Assembly (NCBI GenBank): GCA_003427395.1
Contig: BFEA01000452.1
Span: forward strand, 1,135,048-1,162,144
Source: Chara braunii
Lineage: Eukaryota; Streptophyta; Charophyceae; Charales; Characeae
DNA: 27,097 bases
Direction of reading: 5' to 3'
The translations under genes were made by a program, and so were the position numbers. The notes beneath the pieces were generated by a model, which had not been told where the DNA came from, searched no databases, and worked only from the letters and a program-made list of their open reading frames with translations. Position 1 is the stretch's first letter; each line of letters begins with the position of its first letter. Below are positions 8,060-17,789 of this stretch, piece by piece.

Positions 8060-8602
8060 TTGAGCATTCTTCAGGCTCATCAGGAGCGACTCATGAGACA
8101 CATAAACATCATGCGTCGTCTTCTCATCCTGCTCTCTGACCCTAATCGCACCCTCCCCATCATTCCTATCCGTTTGGGGACATCTATGAGGGTGTACTGT
8201 GCTTTATGGGACTCTGGCTCGCAGGGAGACTTCGTTCACCCTCGCGTGGTTGAAGAAGCTCCATCTAGCTTCCTTCGGGTCTCGCTGTCCTATCTCCGTT
8301 ACCCTCGGAGATAACAAGACACAACACTTCTTCGATCGGCGCTACCATTCCTCCACGTACTTCGACTTGTTGGAGACTGAGTACGACTTCATCCTTGGCA
8401 CTCCCTGGTCTCGTTGATTCCGTGGCACAGAGGCCGAATGGGCGACCGAGACACTCGTTCTCAATACAAAGTGTGGTCTGACCCATCGAGTCCACTTCAT
8501 TGGAACCACGGGCGACACCCCTCTCGACCTACCTCCCAGGACCCTTGTTCCTTTAGGTCCCAACGAAACATCGCCTTCACTTCTCCTCTTTAGTTTGCTC
8601 AC
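8060..8602 (+). pseudogene. Aspartic protease remnant of element 1
   Basis: The catalytic Asp-Ser-Gly of a retropepsin is at 8210-8218 in the context ALWDSGSQGDFVHP. The frame breaks near 8265 and the protein continues one frame over with VTLGDNKTQHFF and ends with YDFILGTPW (before the stop at 8415-8417), the usual C-terminal retropepsin motif before RT. This domain would process the Gag-Pol polyprotein. The frameshift and the stop make it inactive. Confidence 0.75.
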
Positions 8603-8763
8603 TTCGTATGACAGGAGGACGTCACGTTCTACTTAGTGACGGTCATGGATCTCCTTCGCTATAATCCACTCTGTCTCGTGGTTGAACTCATCTCATTGGA
8701 GCCCAATTCCCCTGACCTTTCCTACATCTTCGCGACCTTATCTCTACATCCACCCCTCAGCGT

Positions 8764-9543
8764 GTGGATACCCCCTCGACATCACAAGTTCCTACGTCGT
8801 TCATCGCCGAGTCCACACATACGTCTCGTGTCGACGCAGATGTTGAGGAACTCACACAGTTCACGACCGACTTGGAGCCCGCCGTTCACGATTTGATTCG
8901 AGAGTATCGCGACGTTTTCTTCCCGGATTTCTCATACGACAGGATCCCTCTGATGCGCGGTGTTGACAGTCCTCCCGTCGCTTACTCCCCGACCATCACT
9001 GGGGATTGTACGATCCCTTTTTACTCCCATCAGCTCCCGCCTGCCGAGATAAACTACACTTCCGATGAACATGAGATTCTCGCAGTAGTTTATGCTACCC
9101 TTCATTGGCCTCATTCTCTGCACGGGGCGCCCTTCACGGTGCGCACGGACAACTCAGTTGTCCAGGCTTTCCTCAAGAAGCCCAAACTTCCCCCTCGACA
9201 GGCACGTCGGTGGCATGATTTATTCGAGTTCAGTTTCACCACTCAGCCTATTAAGGGTGAAACGAACCGCGTCGTCGATGCCTTGTCTCGTCGTCCTGAT
9301 CACAATCAGGAACCCATCCATCTTGCTGCCATCTCCATCACCATTGTTCATCAGTTGGTGATCGACGCATATCACACTCAGTACCGCCACTGCTCGGATT
9401 ATCGCTTCATCCACGTGACACTACGGAGTGGCAAGACCATTCCCTCATACTTCCTCGGTGAGAACGGTTTCGTATACTGGCATGGCAGATCCGGTCAACT
9501 AGAACCACGTATCTGTGTTCCCTCCACCGGACAACTCTGCGCC
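8764..9543 (+). pseudogene. pol: RT-deleted pol: linker plus RNase H of element 1
   Basis: The frame opens with a linker typical of the start of Ty3 RT (HDLIREYRDVFFPDF, then MRGVDSPP) and then jumps, without loss of frame, to the C-terminal connection/RNase H region (PFYSHQLPPAEINYTSDEHE, WPHSLHGAPFTVRTDNS, RRWHDLFEFSFTTQ, GETNRVVDALSRRPDH). The fingers, palm and YXDD active site of roughly 250 residues are absent. RNase H would degrade the RNA strand during reverse transcription. The frame runs into TAG at 9544-9546 and continues as integrase. Confidence 0.85.
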
Positions 9544-9546
9544 TAG

Positions 9547-10409
9547 GCCGTAGCAGAGTTCCATACCCAGGCAGCTGCCGATCATATGGGTTTCCACAAG
9601 ACGTTGACTCGTGTTTGCCGCCTATACGTCTGGCCGAAGTCCAAGGACTTCGTCAAAGCCTACATCCAGGAGTGTCCTACCTGCCAGGAGGTGAACAGTG
9701 TGAACCACCTTCCGTATGGGTTACTTCAACCCCTACCCATACCTGAGGGTCGTTGGAAGTCCATCTTGACGGATTTTGTTGGTCCCCTTCTTCCACCCAC
9801 TGAGCCCGGTCATGATGCTATCTTCGTCGCCATCGATTGCTTCACGAAGCGTGCATGTTTTGTCCTGTGCCACTATCGCATTAGCGCTCGTGAGGTAGCC
9901 GACATCGTCTTTAATGGAGTCGTGAGAGATCACGACTTACCTCAAAGCATCATCTCCGACCGTGACCCGCGCTTTACCAACACATTCTTGCGACGCCTAG
10001 ACGTGGTGTACGGATTCCAGCTCTGCTTCTCATCATCTTACCACCCTCAGATGGTGGTCAGACTGAGGTCACCAATGAAACTCTCGGTAATATCCTCCGA
10101 AAGTTTATTAGGGGTGACCAGCAGTGAGAGTTACACTTAGCCCATGCGGGGATTGCATACAACCACGCCGTTTCGCCAACCATAGGGATGTCACCATTCT
10201 ATTGCGACCTCAGTTACCACCCTCGTGTACCTGCGGATTTCCTACGACCGTCGCGGTTGCACCTTGAAACTCGTTGTCCTGCGCTTGACGACTGGATCGC
10301 CCGAATGGCGGCGATTATTAGGCGCACACACGAGAGTCTAGCCGACTCCAAGACTCGCATGGCCGTAAAAGCAAACCGATCACGAAGAGAGAGAGAGAGA
10401 GAGAGAGAG
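9547..10409 (+). pseudogene. int: Integrase remnant of element 1
   Basis: Same frame as RNase H. The HHCC zinc finger reads EFHTQAAADHMGFHKT with the cysteines in ECPTCQ. The catalytic core has its first Asp in SILTDFVGPL and its second in SIISDRDPRF. After YHPQ a one-base loss at about 10051-10058 shifts the frame; the catalytic-Glu region (QTEVTNETLG) continues in the neighbouring frame and reaches TGA at 10125-10127, where relatives have Trp. The frame then carries GMSPFYCDLSYHP and HESLADSKTRMAVKANRS up to a GA repeat at the assembly gap. Integrase would insert the cDNA into host DNA; this copy is dead. Confidence 0.85.
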
Positions 10410-11033
10410 NNNNNNNNNNNNNNNNNNNNNNNNNNNNNNNNNNNNNNNNNNNNNNNNNNNNNNNNNNNNNNNNNNNNNNNNNNNNNNNNNNNNNNNNNNN
10501 NNNNNNNNNNNNNNNNNNNNNNNNNNNNNNNNNNNNNNNNNNNNNNNNNNNNNNNNNNNNNNNNNNNNNNNNNNNNNNNNNNNNNNNNNNNNNNNNNNNN
10601 NNNNNNNNNNNNNNNNNNNNNNNNNNNNNNNNNNNNNNNNNNNNNNNNNNNNNNNNNNNNNNNNNNNNNNNNNNNNNNNNNNNNNNNNNNNNNNNNNNNN
10701 NNNNNNNNNNNNNNNNNNNNNNNNNNNNNNNNNNNNNNNNNNNNNNNNNNNNNNNNNNNNNNNNNNNNNNNNNNNNNNNNNNNNNNNNNNNNNNNNNNNN
10801 NNNNNNNNNNNNNNNNNNNNNNNNNNNNNNNNNNNNNNNNNNNNNNNNNNNNNNNNNNNNNNNNNNNNNNNNNNNNNNNNNNNNNNNNNNNNNNNNNNNN
10901 NNNNNNNNNNNNNNNNNNNNNNNNNNNNNNNNNNNNNNNNNNNNNNNNNNNNNNNNNNNNNNNNNNNNNNNNNNNNNNNNNNNNNNNNNNNNNNNNNNNN
11001 NNNNNNNNNNNNNNNNNNNNNNNNNNNNNNNNN
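10387..11033. other. GA repeat and assembly gap
   Basis: A GA run at 10387-10409 leads into 624 undetermined bases (10410-11033). The gap falls in the integrase C-terminal region. The GA tract probably broke the assembly. All apparent frames across the gap are meaningless. Confidence 0.98.
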
Positions 11034-11374
11034 CCCCCTTGAAGCCGTCCCCGCAGGGGCCGCATTTTGTTTTTTTTCATGTGTTGCCGACCCTCCCCTC
11101 TACGCACCTGCGTTGCTGAACCGCAATTCGGGGGACGCATGAATTTTCCCGGCCCACCCTGCCAGACCCATGTTTAGGGACCCCCCGTTTTTTATTTTTT
11201 TGTCGGTCTGCCACTTCGACGGGGTGCCCCGCCCCCTCCCCACCCAAAACCCGCTCCCCGCTCCTAAAAACCCCTCCCCGACCGGCCTCGGCCGCGGCCG
11301 AAAGTTCATGACCGGAGCGGCCATGGCCGGGGGGGTTCCGGCCATGCCCGAACTCGATCGCGGCCAGGGGGGAA
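11034..11374. other. GC-rich block inserted before the chromodomain
   Basis: Very GC-rich sequence with GGCCGCGGCC-type palindromes and repeated CCCCTCCCC words. It has no counterpart in element 2, where the chromodomain is directly preceded by unrelated AT-richer sequence. Homology with element 2 resumes at about 11375 (ATAGCCCCT). It could be a separate insertion or a mis-joined contig end after the gap. Confidence 0.6.
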
Positions 11375-11606
11375 CATAGCCCCTCCACGCATCGAGTACC
11401 TTGTGCGTTGGAAGGGCTATCCTGATGAGGAGGCCACTTGGGAACCCCTCGAGCACTTGGAGCACGCCCGGATGTTGGTGTGTGCATATGACCGTGCTCG
11501 TCGTACTGAGACATCTGCTCTTACTCAGTCGACTGACCCTCTTCCTCCTCCTCCAACAGAGAAGATTGTTGAGGACGAGCCCGCTCCCTTCGAGGCCGTT
11601 CTTTAG
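11375..11606 (+). pseudogene. Chromodomain and C-terminal tail of element 1 pol
   Basis: RIEYLVRWKGYPDEEATWEP followed by LEHLEHARMLV is a clear chromodomain with its aromatic-cage type residues, as found at the C-terminus of chromovirus integrases, where it steers insertion to marked chromatin. A Pro-rich tail (PLPPPPTEK) follows and the frame stops at TAG 11604-11606. The upstream link to integrase is lost in the gap. Confidence 0.85.
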
Positions 11607-11766
11607 CAGCACATGGACGCATCCGAGTGTCCACAACGCACTCGTCGACGCCCTCCACGTCTCGACGACTTACACTCTGATCACCTTCCATCCTCCTACT
11701 GACTCACACCTTCAGGTACTCCACCATCATCTCCTTCAGGATGCCAGCTTTTTGCGGCTCTGCTTC

Positions 11767-11940
11767 GACATCGACTAGGCTCCTACTTCGTCGATGTCAC
11801 TGACCACTTCGAGGACTTCAACTACCTTCTCGACTTCAGCCATCTTATCCGCTGACATCGACTAGACTCCTACTTCGTCGATGTCATTGACCACTTCGAC
11901 GACTTCAACTACCTTCTCGACTTCAGCCATCTTATCCGCT
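11767..11940 (+). repeat. 87-bp tandem duplication
   Basis: Copies at 11767-11853 and 11854-11940 differ at three positions. Each begins GACATCGACTAG and ends CATCTTATCCGCT. It lies 160 bp after the pol stop. Element 2 contains the related ATCGACTCCTACTTC only once (about 23654). Confidence 0.95.
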
Positions 11941-12365
11941 TCAACTACTTTGGACGTGACTCCCTCACGCTACCACCCTACCCTGTATATTCCCTTGCAT
12001 GTGCCGCATGATGGTTCTCACTTAGTTGGGTCTCCCTGAGTTGGGCTCTCCCTTGATATTGCATAGACATTTGGACCGTAGCTGTATCTTGGCTTCCCTG
12101 CTCCCAAATCTAGCTCCCTCCCCCAGGCAGTAAGTTGTGTGCATGCTTCCCTCACCCACTGCATCCCTCATCACTCTAGTGTCGGCCATTGCATGCCTTC
12201 AGTTAGGCATACCTCCACCCTATTCGAGGCTCCCCTTTCATGGTCGACCCTGCATGGTGTCACCCTTTCATCGAGCAGTGCCCGCCTTTATGGTCTATCT
12301 GTTAGGGTTATTGGTTTTGCTTCGCTACCACTCCCTCACCCTGAGCCTGATTACCTATTAGGCCC
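11941..12365 (+). repeat. 3' region of element 1 shared with element 2
   Basis: Aligns with 23690-24125 through TTTGGACGTGACTCC, CCTGTATATT, GCATGATGGTTCTC, TTAGGCAT, CATGGTGTCA-like blocks and a TATTGGTTTTG/CATTGGTTTTG match. It is probably the 3' untranslated region or LTR of the element family. The coding frames across it are fortuitous. Confidence 0.7.
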
Positions 12366-12411
12366 TTTAGGGCACAAAAAAATGTTTTCACCAAACCAAA
12401 TGCATTTGTAA

Positions 12412-12448
12412 TCAAAGTCGCTGTCACCCATATGTGGGTGACGTTTGA
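12412..12448. repeat. Palindrome upstream of the host gene
   Basis: GTCACCCA (12423-12430) and TGGGTGAC (12435-12442) form a perfect 8-bp stem around TATG, and ATCAAA / TTTGAT extend it across a bulge. It lies about 480 bp before the TATA box. It could be a dimer-binding site; no factor is assigned. Confidence 0.6.
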
Positions 12449-12918
12449 TGCTGGGCAGGCCCGGCTGGGAGTCTGTTTTTGCAGTTTGTACAAGCCGGTG
12501 GGCAGGAATGGTGGTTAAAAACCGTTAAACCACCAGTACTTGCAAGGCACTTTTCTCCAGGGTTGGAAAAGCTCTGCCCACTGGCGCCACCAGCCATTTT
12601 GCTTCGAAGGCCGAGCCCCGAAAGTTGCGGCTGCATGCAAGCTACATATTTTATTCTTTGCCTGGGAAACATACTGGTGGTTCAATTGTCACCTTCTAAT
12701 CTCGCTGCATTTTTTCAAATTCTTTGGTACTTCTTCCTTTTTTTTCCCGAAATTGAAACAGGCCCTTTTCTTTTTTCGTGTTCAACTTGGCTCATTTCGT
12801 CAATTTCATACTTGATAAGTTGACAGACATTTGATTCAGGCCATTTTGATCCTGTCTCCTTGTCCATTTTGGAAAGCGTCACTCCGGTTCCAATCCACTG
12901 GCAAGTTACATTGAGAGT
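12449..12918. other. Upstream region of the host gene
   Basis: No coding sequence recognised. Probable promoter-distal sequence between the end of element 1 and the TATA box. Confidence 0.4.
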
Positions 12919-12926
12919 TATAAAAC
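12919..12926 (+). promoter_or_regulatory. TATA box of the KH-RING gene
   Basis: TATAAAAC lies 870 bp before the start codon. A start of transcription would be expected near 12950 (CTATCTACACC). The leader would be about 840 bases unless spliced. Confidence 0.5.
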
Positions 12927-12949
12927 ATGCCCCAGCCAACACTCCCTTC

Positions 12950-13788
12950 TATCTACACCAAAGGACCTCTGAAGAGTCTGAACAGCATTCATTACTCTCT
13001 GCCGGAGGATTGACTGTCGCGAAACCTGGACTTTGAAAGTTCATTGATTTTCATCCCTGCATACCTTCTCACCTTATTACCACTTACCTATCGTCCTTTT
13101 TGGATGGCAGGCTTGGAGTGGACTTGATAAGTGAGGGAAGTCAATTGGTCAATGTAATGTGTGCCTTACCTCTGCTAGTCTAGATCTGAGAAATTAACCT
13201 TCAAATTAAGGGTTTGTGTGGACACAGAGCAGCAGCTATTCAAAAAAATATTGGTATCAGTTTGACAACCTGACTTAGAGGCATAAAGAAACTTATTCAT
13301 GATCTTTGGAGGCAGACCACTACAAAATGACGGTTGTCCTGTCTGGGTTATTCGATGTGCAGGATAGTGTCATGGCAGTTTCAATGGAAGACTGTGATAG
13401 TTCCAGAAGGAAAAGAGGGAAGAGGAAGTGGGACCTTACCAAATGGATGCAGGGATAACAGACATTTACCAGGTGTTTATGGACACTTCAAGATCCGATT
13501 GCCACACTTAGCTTGAAGATCTCAACTGTTTTGTGTGCTCCTCTTAGTTGCTGCCAAGGTGGGCGCTGTTGATTTGCTGAGAATCTGTTGGGAGTGCAAA
13601 TCTATCGTAAACATGGTGTGGAAGGCAGCAGACAGAATGCCCAGGGAGTAGACAGTGAAGCTTCTGTCGACGGGAGAGCTGGCCTGCTGAGGGGAAAACA
13701 AGGGTGAAACAGCCGGTTATCTGTTCAAGCGCAATTTAGGCTGCGGTGTCCTGGGCAGTATCAATCTGCTGTCCCCGGGAAGGAAGAC
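12950..13788 (+). other. Probable 5' leader of the KH-RING gene
   Basis: No protein domain. Contains several upstream ATGs with short frames, so either a leader intron is removed or translation is restrained. Boundaries are inferred from the TATA box and the first Met of the large frame. Confidence 0.4.
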
Positions 13789-16233
13789 ATGAATGCTGCA
13801 TCAGCAGCAGCAAGCAAGAACAAAGAGACGAAAGTGATGGACATCCAGCGGGCCAAGCAGATCAAGGACCAAATGGAGCAACATCATCAGCAGCAGCAAC
13901 AACAGGTTCTCAAACAACAGCAACCACAACCGCAGCAGCAGAACCAGCAGCAGCAGCCACAGCAGCAACTGCAACAGCAACAGCAACAGAGTGTCCGGAT
14001 TGCGATTGAGAACCGTCGGAGGTTAGCAAGGGGACCACGGAGCGGGAGTGGCCCAGCAGCACAGGGATCTGGGACAACAACTGTGCCCGCTGGGCCAGGT
14101 TCAAGCCCAGGGATTGTGGAAGGGCCACTCACACTCCCTGCTGAAGATCACCGTGTTGTTGATGTGGACTATCAAGCTGCTGGTACACAAGCTTTGGTCA
14201 GAGTCACTCTGCTTGCAGCTGGATTCGTGATTGGTGCACGTGGCGTGTCAGCACGTCAGATCGGGCAGGTAACTGGGGCTATTGTTCAATCATGGACAGA
14301 GACGGCCGATGGAGACACCACTGCAATGCGGTTGTTCCGTATTCAGGGGAAGAAGACAACAGTTCAGACAGCAGTAGCTTTGATTGAACAGGCTGTGCAT
14401 AAGTACCGTGAACTATGTGATTGTAAGCGAAGAGGAGAGTTTGTCCAAAGGGAGCATGTCATTGGCGGGGTGGAATTCCATTACCAGCCACCACCTCGGA
14501 AAGCGCTGATTGGTAATGGCCTCACAGATCAGTCTGTTGCAACAGCAACAACAGTCGTTACAGTGGCAGCATCTGGAAAGGTGCAGATAGCTGACCCAGG
14601 AGGAGCAACCGGGGGAGGAGGGGGTTCCTTGGCTGGGCTTTCTGGGCTTGTTGCTGGCCTGCAACCTCTTTCACAGCAGCAGCAACAACAGCAGCAGCAA
14701 CAACAGCATCAGAAGCAGCAGCAACAGCAACAACAAGTGCAGAGGGAGCATCAACAAAGGCAAAAACAGCATCTTCTTCTTTTTCATCAACAGCAACAGC
14801 AGCAGCAACAGCAGCAGCTTTTGGGATCACAAAACCAACTTCAGCGGCCTCATCATGCACAGCCACAGCAGCAGCAGCCACAGCAGCAGCAGCCACAGCA
14901 GCAGCAGCAGCAGCCCCAACTAGTTCAGCTGGAGCAGCAGCATCCACATCAGCTTAGCCAGCAGCAGGTCATGCCACAGCCACAGCAGCAGCATGTTGCA
15001 GAGGATGTCTGGTCTCGTCGCTTTCGTCAATTGACAGAGGACCAGCATCCAACAACATGGCAGCAGCAAGCAGCAGCTGCAGCTGCAACTCCTACAACCA
15101 CGTCGATCTCTCAGAAAGCACCCTTGACTGCTTCTCCATCGTCACCATTTCCATTTGATCCATCACCACGTCAGCATCATCTGTTGTTCCAAGATTCCCG
15201 TCACATGCAGCCACTTGCCTTGTCCTCAGGAGCTTCAAGCCAATCGGGCCATAATATTCAGGTACAGCAATCGTCGGCCAGCATGGTGGCAGGCAGTGTG
15301 CAGTCATCACTACCAGTGCAGCTGCATTTTCTGGAGAATAATGTGGGGGTAATTGGAAGGGACACCCAGGTCTCACAGAGTCAAACAAAGTCACAACCGA
15401 CTTCTCAACAGCAACCGCAGATGTCACAGACACAGACGCAACAACAGCGGGATCAGCAACAGGCCCAACAAGGGATAGCATCTCTTGAACTTGCAATGCA
15501 GAGACATGGGATCAATGACCGATTGTATGCTTCTTCATCATCACTGGAGTCGATGCCAGCAAGCAATATTGGAGGACCCAATGGGGCATTCAGCAATTCT
15601 CTTACAGGAGTCTCAGCAGCAGCAGTGGTGGCTGCCGCTGCTGCTGCGGCCACAGTAGATATGCGTGATTCGAGCACCAGTGTTTCACTAAATCACGACC
15701 TTGGCAATCTATGGTCCTCTACTGGCACATGTACAGTTGGTGAAAGGGCTATCATTGGGGGGGGAAGCCCACAGTGGGGCGGAACTGGCCTGTATAACAT
15801 CTTTGCACTTCCTGCATCAGTGGAACAAGATCTGGGGACCTCACGGTGTGTGCTGTCTGACAGTCACCAGTTCCGTCAAAGCCCGCCAATCTCATCATTG
15901 CCATGCTTCTCGACTGCACCCATGATGAACGGACATGGAGGAGGAGGTACTGCAAATGATCTTCATTCGCCATTTGAGATGGGGGTTGTTGGGGTTGGAA
16001 CAGAGGACAACAGGGCAATGGCAACCGGGCCTGCTCATGGGGCCACAGAGAGGGTTAGGCCAGGGGATGACTCAAATCCAATCCCAGCATTCACACTCAA
16101 CAGTGTCAATGTGAACAGCAGCTTGACTTTCGATCAGAGCCTGTACAGTCAGCATAACATGGGAAATGAGAATGACCCTGACGAGGGCCTTTGTATTGTG
16201 TGCCTTGAGCGTCCAGTTGGAGTCTGCCTTGTG
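13789..16233 (+). CDS. KH-domain, poly-Q, RING-finger protein, first coding exon(s)
   Basis: 815 codons from Met at 13789 to a phase-0 splice donor. Residues 32-67 are Gln-rich. A KH RNA-binding domain spans about 133-208, with the GXXG loop GARG at 149-152 and the following VSARQIGQVTGAIVQSW. Residues 296-405 form long Gln/His tracts (CAG/CAA mixed), and an Ala run lies near 610-625. The final residues DEGLCIVCLERPVGVCLV contain the first cysteine pair of a C3HC4 RING (C802, C805); the PCGH part is expected in the next exon. KH plus C-terminal RING is the architecture of MEX-3-like RNA-binding E3 ubiquitin ligases, although only one KH is visible. Such a protein would bind mRNA and ubiquitinate partners. 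It has no disabling lesions, unlike everything around it. The family assignment is inferred from architecture. Confidence 0.8.
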
Positions 16234-16239
16234 GTAAGT
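16234..16239 (+). promoter_or_regulatory. 5' splice site interrupting the RING finger
   Basis: GTAAGT directly after the Val codon GTG (16231-16233). Reading on would give a frame ending at 16338 without any RING cysteines, so the donor is favoured. The partner exon with PCGH is not found in this window. Confidence 0.7.
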
Positions 16240-16326
16240 TTGTCTGGACTCGTCATCCATGAACCCCATCTGTGCAGCTTCCTTTCGTTTTCTCTTTTTC
16301 TTACACCATACTATTTTTACTTTCAG

Positions 16327-16436
16327 TTTTCCAACTAAAGGCATTAGCTCCACTATTTCAGTATTTCAGACTATTTCTTCTTTTTTTTCCGTTTGTTTTT
16401 TTCTCTCTCTTTTGCCAACTATAAGGCATTAGCTCT
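16327..16436 (+). repeat. Short intronic duplication
   Basis: TTTTCCAACTAAAGGCATTAG (two pieces around 16327-16347) recurs as TTTTGCCAACTATAAGGC then ATTAG at about 16410-16432, separated by pyrimidine-rich sequence. Confidence 0.6.
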
Positions 16437-16653
16437 GTTCTATTCTCGGGAGTGTTCCTCTGGTTCCTATCCCACCGGCGAGTCAGGAAGTCACATGTTA
16501 TCCACTTAACACTCCTCTTCTAATGGAATAGACGTATGACTCTTTCCTACTCATAGCATCGACGAAAGATTAGAGCATGTCTTCAAGCAGCCTTACTTCA
16601 TCCAACCATAGGAAAGGACAACCGAGAGACATGAGAGAACAGCAGGAGAAAAG

Positions 16654-16721
<68 letters not shown>

Positions 16722-16940
16722 ACCACAATGACCACACCACGTTATCTCAAACACGACCAGCTAGGAATCAAATAGAATACAGTACAACCATCAAGCATCC
16801 TATGTGGTGCTCATCCCTGTAAGTCAACTACGTGAACCCGATCAGCGGTAACGCGACTCGACATGCTACTCCAGCCATCCTCAGGGGTCTTGATGCTGCA
16901 AAGGAGGACACGGTGATTGCCATCAAACCTTTGACAGTCA
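16437..16940. other. No gene recognised; presumed intron
   Basis: Holds the (GA)32 microsatellite. Nothing else is recognised. If the KH-RING intron is long, this lies within it. Confidence 0.4.
16656..16719 (+). repeat. (GA)32 microsatellite
   Basis: Perfect GA dinucleotide run. It creates an Arg-Glu repeat in one frame that is not a real gene. Confidence 0.97.
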
Positions 16941-17525
16941 GTGTGGTCACCAACTAGACCAATCATTGCGCCAAACGTTCCCAAAACTCAATTTCGTCAA
17001 CTTCAAGACACCAGTACAATGTCTAGGTTCAGACCTTCGGAAGATCCAAAGAAAATATCGAGCAACCTATCGCATCCCCAAAAAAAACTCACAGACCCCG
17101 AAAAGTTCACACAGGCCTTGAAAAGAAAATAGAAGGTACGGCAGGAGGAGTTTAGGACAAGGACCCATACCAGAGGGAAGGAAAGGAACCAGGATTTCCA
17201 TAATAGAGCCAGGACTAGGGGGACACTGAGGTACACAAAGCCTATGACAATAGAAGGTCTAGTGGGAAAGAATTTCAGAGGAGAATTCAAGCCTGAGAAA
17301 AAGGATCTATACCAAAAAAGATGCCGAGGGTACCGTAGACTGCATGCCAACAGGAAGGACGAGATGCATTTGTATCAGAAAGAAAAGGGGTTGAGGAAGG
17401 AAAAGGAACAAAAAGGAGTAACGAGGTTATCAAACAAGGTAGAAAACTACAATGCCCATAGCTTATGCTCCCAAAGCTTGTCCCACCCTGCCACTTATTT
17501 CCAAGTTTCCTCGAGAAGTTTATGA
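16941..17525 (+). pseudogene. Lys/Arg-rich frame with one TAG, unknown
   Basis: A frame runs from 16941 to 17525 with a single TAG at 17130-17132; the same frame continues with VRQEEFRTRTHTRGKERNQD and ends near HPATYFQVSSRSL. It is strongly basic and purine-rich on the plus strand. I recognise no family. It may be a fragment of a mobile element or a composition artefact. Confidence 0.2.
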
Positions 17526-17789
17526 GAGCCCTGTCAAAGAATTCATCGGGAAACCCCCGCATCTGTGATTCGATCTTCAGAAAGCACAAAAGGCAGCCTC
17601 AGCCCTGGGTAAGGTGGTAAACCTCTTGGCATGATGGAGACAGGCACCTATGACCGCCAACTTCTGCTGCCTGCTCGTGAAGCTGCAGAAGTTCTGTAGG
17701 TTCTGGAACTGCGGGCAGCATCCTTGTGTAAAACGCTAATTCTTATGCAATAAAGTACAGAGAATCCCCACAGGTTTCACAAAAACTCG
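17526..17789. other. No gene recognised
   Basis: Short frames only. GCAATAAAG at about 17748 resembles a polyadenylation signal, but no transcript is assigned. Confidence 0.4.

Larger units (their letters stand above)
5536..12365 (+). mobile_element. Element 1: decayed Ty3/gypsy chromovirus
   Basis: Gag, aspartic protease, RNase H, integrase and chromodomain remnants lie in canonical chromovirus order on the plus strand, interrupted by frameshifts, TAG/TGA stops, loss of the reverse-transcriptase domain and a sequencing gap. The 3' boundary is set by homology of 11941-12365 with 23690-24125 in element 2. The 5' boundary is approximate: no convincing 5' LTR, primer-binding site or polypurine tract was found, so the ends remain uncertain. 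Confidence 0.85.

Noticed and set aside
10188-11140. Long open frames across the N block on both strands
   Set aside because: They consist of undetermined bases; only the first ~74 codons on the plus strand are real integrase sequence.
13801-14947. Minus-strand frames rich in Leu, Cys or Ala inside the host gene
   Set aside because: Shadows of CAG/CAA repeats of the poly-Q gene.
16234-16338. KH-RING protein continuing to the stop at 16336-16338
   Set aside because: A consensus GTAAGT donor occurs exactly where the frame loses RING character, and the extension is a low-quality hydrophobic tail with no PCGH or later cysteines.
16325-16338. Splice acceptor TTTTACTTTCAG giving a short last exon
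   Set aside because: In phase 0 it would read Phe-Ser-Asn then stop, leaving an incomplete RING. Possible as an alternative product but not the main form.
16943-16980. RING exon starting CAG then TGT GGT CAC (Cys-Gly-His)
   Set aside because: No Pro-Cys context and no further cysteines follow; a chance match.
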